Below, one piece after another: positions 28,307-37,908 of a stretch of DNA of 64,000 nucleotides. Where the stretch lies: the NCBI RefSeq assembly GCF_000212855.1, contig NZ_GL890993.1, forward strand, positions 1,744,897 through 1,808,896. The letters are read 5' to 3'. Source of the DNA: Streptococcus sanguinis SK355. GTDB lineage: Bacteria; Bacillota; Bacilli; Lactobacillales; Streptococcaceae. The translations under genes were made by a program, and so were the position numbers. The notes under the pieces are model-generated. The model was not told the origin of the DNA and searched no databases. It saw only the letters and a program-made list of their open reading frames with translations. Every line of letters starts with the position of its first letter. The stretch's first letter is position 1.

Positions 28307-28555
28307 CTCTACAAGTAACTTGGATACGAAACGTATCTCAAGTTACTACGGTTGCCGCTATCTACGACCAACCTAGTAGACTTACTAAGTCGTTCGTCGA
28401 ATATCATCGATTCGACTCTCTCCTGTTGCAACTTTACAAGTAACTTGAATACAAACATATCTCAAGTTGCTACGGTTGCCACTATCGGCGATCAACCTTG
28501 TAGATTTACTAATTTGCTCATCGGATATAATCAATCCGAATAACGATTTTCTGCA
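28304..28555. repeat. Tandem structured repeat, two copies (family 2), between E1beta and E2
   Basis: Two copies start at 28304 and 28429, a period of 125 bases. Hairpin one is AGTAACTTG...CAAGTTACT (28314-28322 with 28339-28347), with inner ATACG/CGTAT, and in copy two AGTAACTTG...CAAGTTGCT. Hairpin two is TCGAAT/ATTCGA in copy one and TCGGAT/ATCCGA in copy two, a compensating change. ACGGTTGCC, CTATC and GA(T)CAACC are shared between them. The remaining gap 28556-28657 is AT-rich without features. Confidence 0.75.
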
Positions 28556-28657
28556 ATTAGTAAAATTCTAAGTCTCTTTAACCCTCTACACAAGATTAGA
28601 TCACATAAAATAATTTATGTAATCTAATTCGTGAGAAAGCCTTTTCTTTATTATACC

Positions 28658-29650
28658 TTATTCTTTATGATATGTCTTCCGAATAGCGTCTTTGATGCTT
28701 TCAACGGTCGGAATCATCGCGTTTTCCAAGTTTTGTGCATAAGGCATTGGCACATCTTCACCTGCACAACGGCGGATTGGAGCATCTAGATAGTCAAATG
28801 CTTCAGACTCAGAAATAATCGCTGAAATTTCACCAATGAAACCGCTAGTTTTGTGGGCATCATTAACCAGAACAACCTTTCCAGTCTTCTTAACAGAATT
28901 GATGATAATATCCTTATCAAGCGGCACCAATGTACGAGGGTCAACCACTTCTACAGAGATACCTTCTTCTGCTAATTCTTCAGCCGCCTGCATGACACGG
29001 CGAAGCATTTTTCCGTAGGTAACAACTGTTACATCGGTACCTTCTTTTTTGATTTCACCCACTCCAAGTGGGATTACATACTCAGGATCCAGTGGCACTT
29101 CGCCTTTTTGGTTAAATTCAGACTTGTATTCCAGAATAATGACTGGGTTGTTGTCTCGGATAGAAGCTTTGAGAAGGCCTTTCATATCAGCCGGAGTTCC
29201 TGGAGCGACTACCTTAAGACCTGGTATGTGGGTAAACCAAGATTCCAAAGACTGCGAGTGCTGAGCGGCAGAACCAACTCCATTACCTGCTGCACAGCGG
29301 ACAGTCATTGGCACCTGACCTTTTCCACCAAACATATAGCGCGTTTTAGCGGCTTGGTTAACAATAGCATCCATGGCGATTACAGAGAAGTCCATAAAGG
29401 TCATGTCTACGATTGGACGCAGCCCTGTCATAGCTGCTCCAGCTGCTGCTCCAGAAATAGCTGCTTCCGAAATCGGACAGTCGCGTACACGCTCTGGTCC
29501 AAACTCTTCCAGCATACCAACAGATGTTCCGAAATCTCCACCAAAGACTCCGACATCCTCTCCCATCAAGAGTACATTTTCATCGCGACGCATTTCCTCA
29601 GACATAGCGAGGATAATGGTGTCACGAAAAGACATAGTTTTAGTTTCCAT
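28658..29650 (-). CDS. Pyruvate/acetoin dehydrogenase E1 beta subunit
   Basis: This 330-residue transketolase-type subunit pairs with E1alpha to decarboxylate the 2-oxo acid with thiamine diphosphate. Recognised stretches are LLMGEDVGVFGGDFGTS, the PISEAAISGAAAGAAMTG region with the catalytic glutamate, and VDPRTLVPLD in the C-terminal domain. It starts 18 bases after the E1alpha stop with GGAGAAAAAG before the ATG. Unlike the other junctions, the gap to the next gene is nearly 700 bases. Confidence 0.95.
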   Translation of the reverse strand: METKTMSFRDTIILAMSEEMRRDENVLLMGEDVGVFGGDFGTSVGMLEEFGPERVRDCPISEAAISGAAAGAAMTGLRPIVDMTFMDFSVIAMDAIVNQAAKTRYMFGGKGQVPMTVRCAAGNGVGSAAQHSQSLESWFTHIPGLKVVAPGTPADMKGLLKASIRDNNPVIILEYKSEFNQKGEVPLDPEYVIPLGVGEIKKEGTDVTVVTYGKMLRRVMQAAEELAEEGISVEVVDPRTLVPLDKDIIINSVKKTGKVVLVNDAHKTSGFIGEISAIISESEAFDYLDAPIRRCAGEDVPMPYAQNLENAMIPTVESIKDAIRKTYHKE

Positions 29651-29668
29651 TTTCTTTTTCTCCTCTAT

Positions 29669-30637
29669 TTAGTCCGCGTAAATATCTTCAAAGGCAGATT
29701 CAAGCGGCGGGAACGGGCTTTCTTCTGCAAACTTCACAGACGCTTCTACTGCTTCTTTTACTCCAGCTTGGATAGCTTCTAGCTCTTCCTCGCTTGCAAT
29801 CTTGTTTTCCAGCAGGTATTTACGAAGATTTTCGATTGGATCCTTCTTCTTCCATTCTTCTACTTCTTCACGAGTACGGTATTTACCTGGATCAGAGGAA
29901 GAGTGTCCCAACCAACGATAGGTTACACTCTCAATCAAGACAGGTCCTTTACCACTGCGAACATGCTCCACAGCCTTTTGGAAGCCTTCATAGACATCCA
30001 GAACATTATTGCCATCTTCAATGAACATACCCGGAATACCATAAGCTGCACTGCGCTCGTGAATGTGCTCTACATTGGTCATTTTCTTGATGTCAGCAGA
30101 AATGCCATAGCCGTTATTGATACAATAGAAAATTACTGGTAGATTCCAGATAGAAGCCATGTTGACTGCTTCGTGGAAGACACCTTCGTTGGTAGCACCG
30201 TCACCAAAGAAGCAGACAACAATCTTGCCTGTCTTCTGCATTTGCTGGGTCAGAGCTGCTCCGACAGCGATTCCCATGCCACCACCTACGATACCATTAG
30301 CACCAAGATTTCCAGCATCTAGATCAGCAATGTGCATAGAGCCGCCTTTTCCTTTACAGGTTCCGGTGTATTTCCCTAGGATTTCCGCCATCATTTCGTT
30401 GAGGTTGATTCCTTTGGCGATAGCTTGACCGTGCCCCCGGTGGTTAGAAGTCAACAAATCATCCTCATTTAAGGCCAGCATAGCACCGACATTGGCTGCT
30501 TCCTCACCCACTGAGAAGTGAGTCATTCCAGGAACCTTTCCTTTTTTTACAAGTTGAGCAATTTTCAAGTCCATACGACGGATTTCTTCCATCTTACGGA
30601 ACATCTCTAACAAAAGATCTTTATCTAAAGTTGCCAT
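29669..30637 (-). CDS. Pyruvate/acetoin dehydrogenase E1 alpha subunit
   Basis: A 322-residue subunit with the thiamine diphosphate motif GDGATNEGVFHEAVNMASIW ending in NN (CINNGYGI). GHGQAIAKG and MTHFSVGEEAANVGAM match the substrate and N-terminal regions. It heads the five-gene operon E1alpha-E1beta-E2-E3-lplA. Sequence alone does not distinguish pyruvate from acetoin as substrate; the streptococcal locus is usually described as pyruvate or acetoin dehydrogenase. A promoter lies about 40 bases upstream. Confidence 0.94.
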   Translation of the reverse strand: MATLDKDLLLEMFRKMEEIRRMDLKIAQLVKKGKVPGMTHFSVGEEAANVGAMLALNEDDLLTSNHRGHGQAIAKGINLNEMMAEILGKYTGTCKGKGGSMHIADLDAGNLGANGIVGGGMGIAVGAALTQQMQKTGKIVVCFFGDGATNEGVFHEAVNMASIWNLPVIFYCINNGYGISADIKKMTNVEHIHERSAAYGIPGMFIEDGNNVLDVYEGFQKAVEHVRSGKGPVLIESVTYRWLGHSSSDPGKYRTREEVEEWKKKDPIENLRKYLLENKIASEEELEAIQAGVKEAVEASVKFAEESPFPPLESAFEDIYAD

Positions 30638-30672
30638 TTTTTTGCCTTTCTAAGCATAATTCTTCTATTTAA

Positions 30673-30701
30673 TTCTATCTAAAGCTGTAAGCACTGTCAA
30701 A
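30673..30701 (-). promoter_or_regulatory. Promoter of the pdh operon
   Basis: On the minus strand TTGACA (30696-30701), 17 bases and TAGAAT (30673-30678) form a strong sigma-A promoter. The leader to the E1alpha ATG is about 30 bases and includes AGAAAGG. Confidence 0.75.
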
Positions 30702-30726
30702 ACTTTTGCTCACTTATATTTCACAA

Positions 30727-30761
30727 AGAAAAACCAGTCAATCCATTGGATAAACTGGTTT
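30727..30761 (-). terminator. Intrinsic terminator of the ATP-grasp/esterase operon
   Basis: AAACCAGT (30731-30738) and ACTGGTTT (30754-30761) pair, with inner ATCC/GGAT, followed by TTTTTCTTT on the minus strand. It separates the operon at 30860-33636 from pdh. Confidence 0.75.
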
Positions 30762-30859
30762 CCGACACCAAAATAGAAATTTCACAAACTTTTTGTGCTA
30801 GAGTAGTTTTTACTATTTTGAAACTGTTATAGGAAAATAATAGCAGAGCATGCCTCTGA

Positions 30860-32026
30860 TTAGTCAGCCTGTTTAGCAAAGTCTGCAATCATCTGCTCCA
30901 TCTGCTCGCGGCTTGGTGTTGTCAGCATATAGAGGTAGTCACCTTGCAGCTCCGCAAATGCGGCTGGCATGTCTTTCTTAACCTTGAAATTATCTCTGTA
31001 TTTCTCCAGCAAGTCAGCCTCAGGGTAAGCATAGTTCGTTGATGCACGGCGCGAGGTTGCCAAACAATACAGTGGCTCCATGTGGGCAGCCGGGAAAGGC
31101 TCTCCTGCTACAATCGCTGCATAGCCTCTGTAAAGATCGATTGAGTGAGCGAAATTATAGACATCAATGGTAAAGCCACCGGCTGGACGGTTATTGTACT
31201 CAATAGCTACATAATCATCGCCTTCGCGGAAGAACTCAATATGGAAAAACCGCTCTTTCATGCCAAAGATTTTGACAATCGCTTCTCCATAAGTACGGAG
31301 TTTTGGATCCATATCCTTGAGAACGTAGTAGGAATTATCCATCTTATACATCATCAAATCCAGCGGTGTATGCGCATAGTCAAAGGTTGTTGCAAAGACA
31401 ATCTGACCGTCCTTATCTACCAAACCATCAAAAGTACAGATTTCGCCAGACTGGACAAACTTTTCAAAGAAATAAGCGGTCTGATGATCCCATTCTTGCT
31501 TGAATCGTTCGACATCATCTGCTGTTTCCAATTTAAAGGTCGCAGCTGCTCCCACTCCATTATCAGGCTTGGCAATCAAAGGCAGGCCAAGTTTCTTGAC
31601 AGCCAAATCAGCTCCAGCTTCTGTATTGACAATCTGACCGGGTACGACTGGAACACCTGCTTTTTTAAAGAGTTTCTTCATCTCAGATTTGAACTTGGTT
31701 TTTTTCAAGTCTTTTGGTTTTGCTCCAAAGACATTGAATTGCTCACGCAACTCAGCGTCCAGTTCCAGCCAGTATTCATTATGAGACTCAATCCGATCGA
31801 TAGGCCCATGCTTGTAGAAAAGAAAGGCCACAGCTCTTTTTACTTCGTCAAGATTTTCAAGATTTTCTACTCTGAAATATTCAGTCAATGAATCCTTCAA
31901 AGGTTGGTCTAGCTGGTCATAAGGCTCCTGACCAATTCCCAGAACAGTGATTCCTTTGTTAGCCAGCTCCACTGTAAACTGCTGAAAATTTTGCGGATAA
32001 TAGGGAGAAATAACGATATAATTCAT
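30860..32026 (-). CDS. ATP-grasp domain protein (carbamoyl-phosphate-synthase-like)
   Basis: A 388-residue protein with a pre-ATP-grasp N domain (MNYIVISPYYPQNFQQFTVE) and an ATP-grasp fold. LGLPLIAKPDNGVGAAATFKL is the ATP-binding loop. HIEFFREGDDYVAIEYNNRPAGG holds the Mg-binding Glu and Asn. Such enzymes ligate a carboxylate to an amine or other nucleophile. It is followed upstream in the operon by two esterases (12- and 32-base gaps), so the three may act on one metabolite. The substrate is unknown. Confidence 0.85.
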   Translation of the reverse strand: MNYIVISPYYPQNFQQFTVELANKGITVLGIGQEPYDQLDQPLKDSLTEYFRVENLENLDEVKRAVAFLFYKHGPIDRIESHNEYWLELDAELREQFNVFGAKPKDLKKTKFKSEMKKLFKKAGVPVVPGQIVNTEAGADLAVKKLGLPLIAKPDNGVGAAATFKLETADDVERFKQEWDHQTAYFFEKFVQSGEICTFDGLVDKDGQIVFATTFDYAHTPLDLMMYKMDNSYYVLKDMDPKLRTYGEAIVKIFGMKERFFHIEFFREGDDYVAIEYNNRPAGGFTIDVYNFAHSIDLYRGYAAIVAGEPFPAAHMEPLYCLATSRRASTNYAYPEADLLEKYRDNFKVKKDMPAAFAELQGDYLYMLTTPSREQMEQMIADFAKQAD

Positions 32027-32038
32027 AGGAAACCTCCT

Positions 32039-32779
32039 TTAAAGATTGAGTTCATTAAGGAAATACGGCATTTGCTTACGCCACCAAATCCAGTCGTGGG
32101 AAACATCATGGCCCCATTCAGCAAACCAAGCTGGAATATTCTTATGCTCAAAAGCCTCTTTCAGCGTGTAGAAGGAAGGCAGGCCATCCTGCTCCCAGTC
32201 GCCCAAGCCAGTACAAACGATAATATCCGCCTGTCGATAGCGGTCAATAAACCAGCCATCATTTTGGTTCCAGATATAGTCAGCTGGCGAGTTTTGATAA
32301 ATGACTTCGTCGCTCAAATTATCACCGACAAAGAAACGTGCATCATAGACACCACTGAGGGCAATCACTTTATTGAAAACATCTGGATGCTGCAGGAAGA
32401 AATTAACAGCATGATAAGCTCCCATGGAGCAGCCTGTCGTCATCATAGGGTCAAACCAGCCTGTCTTATGCTTAACGAAAGGAATAGCTTCCTCGATGAC
32501 ATAACGCTCATATGCACGATGCATTTCTGCTCGATCGTGAGGATGCTTCCAGTCCGCCAACCAGCTCTCACTATCAACACTGCTAAGAGTGAAAAACTGG
32601 ACCTTACCGGCCTCAATAAAACCTGCGCAGGCTTCAATCATGCCAAAGTCAGCATACTCGTTATGGCTGCCGCCTGATGATGCAAAGACTATAATCGGGA
32701 GCCCAGAGTGGCCATAGCGATTGACATACATTTCACGACCTAGATTGCCACTCCAATGACTTAAAAATTCTACATGCAT
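32039..32779 (-). CDS. Esterase-family alpha/beta hydrolase
   Basis: A 246-residue protein of the esterase D/antigen 85-like family. The nucleophile elbow is GCSMGAYH (Ser in TTGCSMGAYHAVNF), and GHDVSHDWIWWRKQMPYFL near the C terminus carries the histidine. IVFASSGGSHNEYADFG replaces the usual oxyanion strand. No signal peptide is visible, so it is cytosolic. It lies between a second esterase and the ATP-grasp gene on one transcript. Confidence 0.87.
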   Translation of the reverse strand: MHVEFLSHWSGNLGREMYVNRYGHSGLPIIVFASSGGSHNEYADFGMIEACAGFIEAGKVQFFTLSSVDSESWLADWKHPHDRAEMHRAYERYVIEEAIPFVKHKTGWFDPMMTTGCSMGAYHAVNFFLQHPDVFNKVIALSGVYDARFFVGDNLSDEVIYQNSPADYIWNQNDGWFIDRYRQADIIVCTGLGDWEQDGLPSFYTLKEAFEHKNIPAWFAEWGHDVSHDWIWWRKQMPYFLNELNL

Positions 32780-32811
32780 AGTTTCTACCTCTTTCTTAGT
32801 GTTTGACTAGA

Positions 32812-33636
32812 TTACCATTTTTCGCCGATAAAACGGAAACAGTCCGGCAAGTGCTCCGCCCAAGCGACCTCGTTGTGAATAGCTCCAGACTGGATCTTAA
32901 TCTGAATATTGGACAAATCTACCCCAGATACAAGTAACTGCCGGAAATAGCTGAGCGATGAATCAATATAGGCCTGCTTGATATTGCCCGCCATCAATGT
33001 CTTATCTGTATCATCAGCCTCTTCCGTCCCAACATAAATGAAAACTCGCTGGTCTACCTGAAGTTTTTTTCTCTCAATATAACGGTCAAAAGCTTCCTGA
33101 TGCAGCCAATTAGCTGATGAAAAGATGCCCAGACAGCCAATCTGATCTTGGTATTCAACACCGATAAACTGGCTGATATTGCCTCCAAGAGAAGAGCCAA
33201 TCATAGCCGTATGCAACCGATCAGACTTGGTCCGATAATGCTGGTCAATAAAAGGCTTGACAACTTCCATGACAAACTCCGCATACTCCGTTCCCTTGCC
33301 GCCAAACTGAATGCCGGGAATATTGGACTCTTGGAACTTCCAAGCTGCGTATTCATTCATGCGCCGTTGGCCATCGTTGTCAATAGCCACGACAATCATT
33401 TTTTCAATATCTGGATTACGCTTAATTGTCGGAATCACCTTCCAAGAATGGCCGCTGAAAGACTCTTTGCTATAGAGAACATTTTGTCCGTCATGAAAAT
33501 AAACAACGGGATACGTCTTATTTGTATCCTGGCTATAGTTCTTTGGAAGCAATACGCGGACACGGCGTTTTTGCTTAGTATAAGGAACGACTAATTCATG
33601 TGTTTTCATTTCAAGATAAAAATAGGATTTATTCAT
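32812..33636 (-). CDS. Esterase-family alpha/beta hydrolase (second copy)
   Basis: A 274-residue esterase-family protein: YPVVYFHDGQNVLYSKESF, IVVAIDNDGQRRMNEYA, and the nucleophile in MIGSSLGGNISQF. IHNEVAWAEHLPDCFRF supplies the terminal histidine. I start at ATG 33636 (MNKSYFYLEMKTHEL), where AGAAAG serves as a weak ribosome site; ATG 33609 is the alternative. It is the first gene of the three-gene unit, after a terminator and a TATAAT box near 33675. Confidence 0.85.
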   Translation of the reverse strand: MNKSYFYLEMKTHELVVPYTKQKRRVRVLLPKNYSQDTNKTYPVVYFHDGQNVLYSKESFSGHSWKVIPTIKRNPDIEKMIVVAIDNDGQRRMNEYAAWKFQESNIPGIQFGGKGTEYAEFVMEVVKPFIDQHYRTKSDRLHTAMIGSSLGGNISQFIGVEYQDQIGCLGIFSSANWLHQEAFDRYIERKKLQVDQRVFIYVGTEEADDTDKTLMAGNIKQAYIDSSLSYFRQLLVSGVDLSNIQIKIQSGAIHNEVAWAEHLPDCFRFIGEKW

Positions 33637-33691
33637 TTTCAGAAAACTTTCTATTTTCAAAATTTTTATTTATTATATCACAAATTAAGCA

Positions 33692-33718
33692 AAAAAGTTA
33701 GGAATTTCCTAACTTTTT
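33692..33718. terminator. Intrinsic terminator downstream of trmFO
   Basis: AAAAAGTTAGGAA (33692-33704) and TTCCTAACTTTTT (33706-33718) form a perfect 13-base palindrome with A/T tails, usable on either strand. Confidence 0.85.
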
Positions 33719-33751
33719 AATGATTTTTATTAGATAATGATAGAAAATAGA

Positions 33752-35086
33752 TTATTTATCCAAATAAGGGTGTAAATCCTGCAAGGCTCGCTCAGCAATT
33801 TTCTCATAGCGCTCTTTCTTGTCACGAATTCGAGGGCCGTCCAGCTCTTTGATAATGCCAAAATTGACATTCATAGGTTGGAAATGCTTGCTGTCAGCAT
33901 GAGTAACATAATGAGGCAGACTTCCAATAGCTGTTGTTTCTGGAAAAACAAGTGCTTCTTCTCCTTTGAAGAGTCGAGCAGCATTGATACTAGCAACTAG
34001 ACCTGAAGCTGCTGACTCTACGTACCCTTCAACTCCAGTCATTTGACCTGCAAAGAAAAGATTTGGCTGTTTCTTAGAGCGGAAAGTCTGTTCAAGCAGA
34101 TTTGGAGAGTCCATATAGGAGTTTCGATGCATAACACCATAGCGGACAAATTCTGCATTCTCAAGGCCAGGAATCATTTGAAAGACCCGCTTTTGTTCGC
34201 CCCATTTGAGATGGGTCTGGAAGCCAACGATATTGTAGAGACTGCCCGCTGCATTGTCCTGACGAAGCTGCACCACAGCGTATGGCGTCTTAAATTCACC
34301 GTCACGAGGTCCTTGGTAGTCATCTGGATATTCCAAACCAACCGGCTTCATGGGTCCATAAAGCATGGTTTTAATCCCTCGCTTAGCCATGACTTCAATA
34401 GGCATGCAGCCTTCAAAGTATTTTTCCTTCTCAAAAGAATTGAGCGGTGCTTCCTCAGCATTGACCAAAGCATCATGGAAATCCATAAATTCTTGCTTGG
34501 TCATTGGCGCATTGAGATAGGCTGCTTCGCCCTTATCATAGCGGGATTTGAGATAGACTTTGGTCATATCAATGGTATTGACATCGATGATTGGCGCTGC
34601 TGCGTCGTAGAAATAAAAACCGTTGCCTCCATTGAGCGCGTGGATTTTTTCGGCCAAAGCATCACTGGTTAACGGCCCTGTCGCAATGACTGTGATGGCA
34701 TCCTCCGGAATTTCGGTGATTTCTTCACGAATGACCTCAATCAATGGATGATTGGTCACTAGTTCCGTCACCATCTGCGAAAAGCCTTCTCTATCAACCG
34801 CTAGAGCACCTCCTGCTGGCACCCGAGTCGCTTCTGCAGCTTTTAAAATGACCGAGTCCAACCGCCGCATTTCTTCCTTGAGCAGACCGACTGCATTGGT
34901 CAGCGCATCTCCTCGCAGAGAGTTAGAGCAGACCAGTTCTGCAAAGTCTGCAGTTTTGTGTTGAGGAGTTGACTTAACACCCCGCATTTCATAGAGTTTG
35001 ACGGGGATTCCACGCTTGGCAATCTGGTAAGCTGCTTCACTGCCAGCCAGACCAGCACCGATAACATTGATATAGGATGATGACAT
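33752..35086 (-). CDS. trmFO: Methylenetetrahydrofolate-tRNA-(uracil-5-)-methyltransferase
   Basis: This 444-residue flavoprotein makes m5U54 in the T-loop of tRNA with methylene-THF and FAD. The N-terminal dinucleotide-binding loop [19 protein letters not shown] and the GidA-like [23 protein letters not shown] (split by position) are diagnostic. [19 protein letters not shown] near the C terminus is the second FAD contact. It has GGGAGAGTATC before the ATG. In streptococci it is typically near topA and dprA, as here. Confidence 0.96.
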   Translation of the reverse strand: MSSSYINVIGAGLAGSEAAYQIAKRGIPVKLYEMRGVKSTPQHKTADFAELVCSNSLRGDALTNAVGLLKEEMRRLDSVILKAAEATRVPAGGALAVDREGFSQMVTELVTNHPLIEVIREEITEIPEDAITVIATGPLTSDALAEKIHALNGGNGFYFYDAAAPIIDVNTIDMTKVYLKSRYDKGEAAYLNAPMTKQEFMDFHDALVNAEEAPLNSFEKEKYFEGCMPIEVMAKRGIKTMLYGPMKPVGLEYPDDYQGPRDGEFKTPYAVVQLRQDNAAGSLYNIVGFQTHLKWGEQKRVFQMIPGLENAEFVRYGVMHRNSYMDSPNLLEQTFRSKKQPNLFFAGQMTGVEGYVESAASGLVASINAARLFKGEEALVFPETTAIGSLPHYVTHADSKHFQPMNVNFGIIKELDGPRIRDKKERYEKIAERALQDLHPYLDK

Positions 35087-35148
35087 GATACTCTCCCTTG
35101 GATATTTCTAGATTTTCACTCAGACCATTATAACAAAAAGATAGTAAA

Positions 35149-35177
35149 AAAGACAGACAGGAGAATTCCTGAATGTC
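35149..35177 (-). terminator. Intrinsic terminator
   Basis: GACA/TGTC and CAGGA/TCCTG stems at 35152-35177 with a two-base internal loop, followed by TTTTTT on the minus strand. It ends the nucleotidyltransferase-like gene. Confidence 0.75.
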
Positions 35178-35179
35178 CA

Positions 35180-35674
35180 TCATTTTGTCATTTTTTCCAA
35201 GTAAGCAATCTTAGCAAAATCTTTATGATTGTTATTTTCATTTCGGTAAGAATCTTGGGAAGAAGCACGGTAGATAGCTAAGAATTGCTCTGCATTCGGC
35301 AGTAGAAACTCAACATCTTCAACTTCTTTTCGAGTTAACTCCTCTAGCGGCACACCAGCGAATGCCTCCAAGGTTTCCATGGCTCCAAATTCAATAGATA
35401 AGCCTTCTTTTTGAAATTCATGCTCGTGCAGATCGACTAAGCGATAGCCCAAGCGCTCCATCATAGGCTCAATCTTGTCCATATCGTAAATACGTTCTTC
35501 ATCTGGTGCTTCCCAGCCACGCTCATCACCATGAACATGAATATCAATATCACGCGCCTGCCAGTCTTGTCCAGTAACTTGCTCCAGACCTAGAGACCCC
35601 ATCAGAAGTGGAACAATTCCCATCTTATTCAGTTGGGACGCGATTTTTAGAAATTCTCCAAATTTATCTGTCAT
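35180..35674 (-). CDS. Nucleotidyltransferase-like protein
   Basis: A 164-residue protein with LMGSLGLEQVTGQDWQARDIDIHVHG, which resembles the GS...DxD active site of minimal nucleotidyltransferases. A further acidic residue in LSIEFGAME could be the third carboxylate. The family is common in streptococci but is not characterised, and homologs are sometimes labelled phosphoribosylanthranilate isomerase without support. It lies between topA and trmFO on the minus strand. Its target is unknown. Confidence 0.72.
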   Translation of the reverse strand: MTDKFGEFLKIASQLNKMGIVPLLMGSLGLEQVTGQDWQARDIDIHVHGDERGWEAPDEERIYDMDKIEPMMERLGYRLVDLHEHEFQKEGLSIEFGAMETLEAFAGVPLEELTRKEVEDVEFLLPNAEQFLAIYRASSQDSYRNENNNHKDFAKIAYLEKMTK

Positions 35675-35730
35675 AAAACTGCACCTCTTCTTCAGAAAAT
35701 ATTTTTCGTAATATAAATTATGTAAAATTG

Positions 35731-37824
35731 CTATTTCACTTTTTCTTCTTCGTAATCGCCATTGCTGCAGACCACTTGCTTGCCGCCACCACGAACTTTC
35801 TTTTCGATCAGATAATGGTCACATTTTGGACAGTTCCGACCGACTGGCTTGTCCCAAGATGTGAAATCACAGTCTGGATAACGATCACATCCATAAAAAA
35901 TGCGATTTCGCTTAGTCTTACGCTCGATAACTTGACCTTTTTGGCACTGTGGGCAGGTCACGCCGATTTCCTTGACGATAGCCTGAGTGTGGCGACAGTC
36001 TGGGAAATTGCTGCAGGCGTAGAACTTGCCAAATCGACCTAACTTAATGACCATTGGACTGCCGCAGACCTCACAGTCAAAACCAGCTGGCTCATCCTTG
36101 ATTTGGATTTTCTCCATTTCAGTCTCGGCTTTAGCAACTTCCTTTTCAAAAGGCTGGTAAAACTCGTCAATAACTTTCTGCCACTGCTCTTTTCCAACTT
36201 CTACATCATCCAGTTTTGCTTCCATTTCGGCTGTAAATTTCACATTTACGATGCCTGGGAAGAATTCGACAATCAGAGAATTGACAATCTCCCCTAGTTC
36301 CGTCGGCTCAAAGCGCTTGGAAACCAACTTAACGTAATAGCGTTTCTGAATAGTTTCAATGGTCGGTGCATAGGTAGACGGACGACCAACACCATTTTCT
36401 TCCAAAGTTTTGATGAGAGTCGCTTCAGAATAACGAGCAGGTGGCTGCGTAAAGTGCTGTTCTGGATTGGTATTGACACGTTTGACTGTATCACCCTTTT
36501 CCATGTCCGGCAGCATTTTATTTTTGTCAGAGTCGTTATAAATAGCCAGATAGCCATCAAACTTGACCTGACTGCCGTTGGCAGCAAATTGGACACCATT
36601 TTGCCCCAGCTTGACATTCATAGTATCAAAGACTGCTGCAGTCATTTGGCTGGCAACAAAGCGATTCCAAATTAGCGTATAGAGTTTAAGTTGATCCTTA
36701 TCCAGATACTTTGCGATACTTTCCGGTGTATTGAAAACGCTGGAAGGACGAATGGCTTCGTGGGCATCTTGAGCGCCAGAAGCGTTCTTGGCCTTGCTGC
36801 CATGTTTGGAATATTTGGCGCCAAATTTATCCGTGATAAAGCTTGCTGCTTCATTTTGCGCTACTGGACTGATACGAGTCGAGTCGGTACGCATATACGT
36901 AATAAGACCTTGTACGCCAGAACCGATATTAATCCCCTCATAGAGCTGCTGAGCCACCATCATGGTCTTACGAGTCCGGAAATTAATCTTATTAGCGGCA
37001 TCCTGCTGCATAGAGGAAGTCGTGTAGGGCAGCGGAGCATTGCGTCGACGCTCTTTCTTTTCGACACTGTCGACTGTAAAGTCATCACCTTTGAGGTGAG
37101 ACAGAACTTCTTTGACCTCATCGTTGTTGGTCAGCTTCATCTTTTTACCATTCATACCATAGAAGCTGGCCTGAAATTGACGAGTTCCCTTCTTGAAGGT
37201 TCCGTCAATTGTCCAGTATTCTTCTGGTTTGAAGGCATTGATTTCATTTTCCCGGTCAATAATCAGCTTGAGCGCGACAGACTGCACCCGGCCAGCTGAT
37301 AAGCCTTTTTTGACTTTCTTCCAGAGAATAGGAGAAATGGAATAACCCACCAAGCGGTCCAAAACTCGACGAGCCTGCTGGGCATCGACCAAATCCATAT
37401 CAATCTGGCGAGGCTCTTTAAAAGCATTCTTGACCGCATCTTTGGTGATTTCATTGAAGACGACACGGTTTTTCTCTTTCTCATCCAGATTCAGAATGTG
37501 AGCCAGATGCCAAGAAATAGCTTCTCCTTCGCGGTCCGGGTCACTTGCCAGAAAGACTTGTTTAGCTTTCTTCGCTTCTTTTTTCAAGTCATTAATCAAG
37601 GGACCTTTACCACGAATATTGATGTACTGCGGCTCATAGTTGTTCTCAAAATCAATGGACATAGTAGACTTTTTCAGGTCACGAATATGCCCGACACTGG
37701 CCAGAACCTTGTAGTTTCGTCCCAGATATTTTTCTATTGTTTTTGCCTTAGCAGGCGACTCTACGATGACAAGATTTTTCTTGGTCGTAGACTTTTTCTT
37801 TGTTTTTGTTACCAATTTAGACAC
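35731..37824 (-). CDS. topA: DNA topoisomerase I
   Basis: This 697-residue type IA topoisomerase relaxes negative supercoils. The Toprim domain starts with [18 protein letters not shown] and contains [14 protein letters not shown]. The catalytic tyrosine is in [11 protein letters not shown]. The C-terminal part has three zinc-ribbon repeats beginning [15 protein letters not shown] and CPKCDHY; the last has lost one cysteine (CSNGDY). It follows dprA after a gap of 84 bases, the standard order in Firmicutes. Confidence 0.97.
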   Translation of the reverse strand: MSKLVTKTKKKSTTKKNLVIVESPAKAKTIEKYLGRNYKVLASVGHIRDLKKSTMSIDFENNYEPQYINIRGKGPLINDLKKEAKKAKQVFLASDPDREGEAISWHLAHILNLDEKEKNRVVFNEITKDAVKNAFKEPRQIDMDLVDAQQARRVLDRLVGYSISPILWKKVKKGLSAGRVQSVALKLIIDRENEINAFKPEEYWTIDGTFKKGTRQFQASFYGMNGKKMKLTNNDEVKEVLSHLKGDDFTVDSVEKKERRRNAPLPYTTSSMQQDAANKINFRTRKTMMVAQQLYEGINIGSGVQGLITYMRTDSTRISPVAQNEAASFITDKFGAKYSKHGSKAKNASGAQDAHEAIRPSSVFNTPESIAKYLDKDQLKLYTLIWNRFVASQMTAAVFDTMNVKLGQNGVQFAANGSQVKFDGYLAIYNDSDKNKMLPDMEKGDTVKRVNTNPEQHFTQPPARYSEATLIKTLEENGVGRPSTYAPTIETIQKRYYVKLVSKRFEPTELGEIVNSLIVEFFPGIVNVKFTAEMEAKLDDVEVGKEQWQKVIDEFYQPFEKEVAKAETEMEKIQIKDEPAGFDCEVCGSPMVIKLGRFGKFYACSNFPDCRHTQAIVKEIGVTCPQCQKGQVIERKTKRNRIFYGCDRYPDCDFTSWDKPVGRNCPKCDHYLIEKKVRGGGKQVVCSNGDYEEEKVK

Positions 37825-37908
37825 CTTCTATAAGAAATAAATCTCATAGAGTTTAAACTATTTTTTGATAGATGTCAACTGCTAACTTTTCTTATAGGAA
37901 AACTTGTT

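Noticed and set aside
27983..28555. Possible CRISPR array in the repeat-rich pdh gap
   Set aside because: Repeats are 100-125 bases long, adjoin without unique spacers, and no cas gene is near. They are structured tandem repeats, not CRISPR.
30783..30797. CACAAA-CTT-TTTGTG palindrome as Rex site near the pdh operon
   Set aside because: The halves are in the opposite orientation and too close compared with TTGTGA-N6-TCACAA, and the position is behind the esterase operon terminator, not at the pdh promoter.
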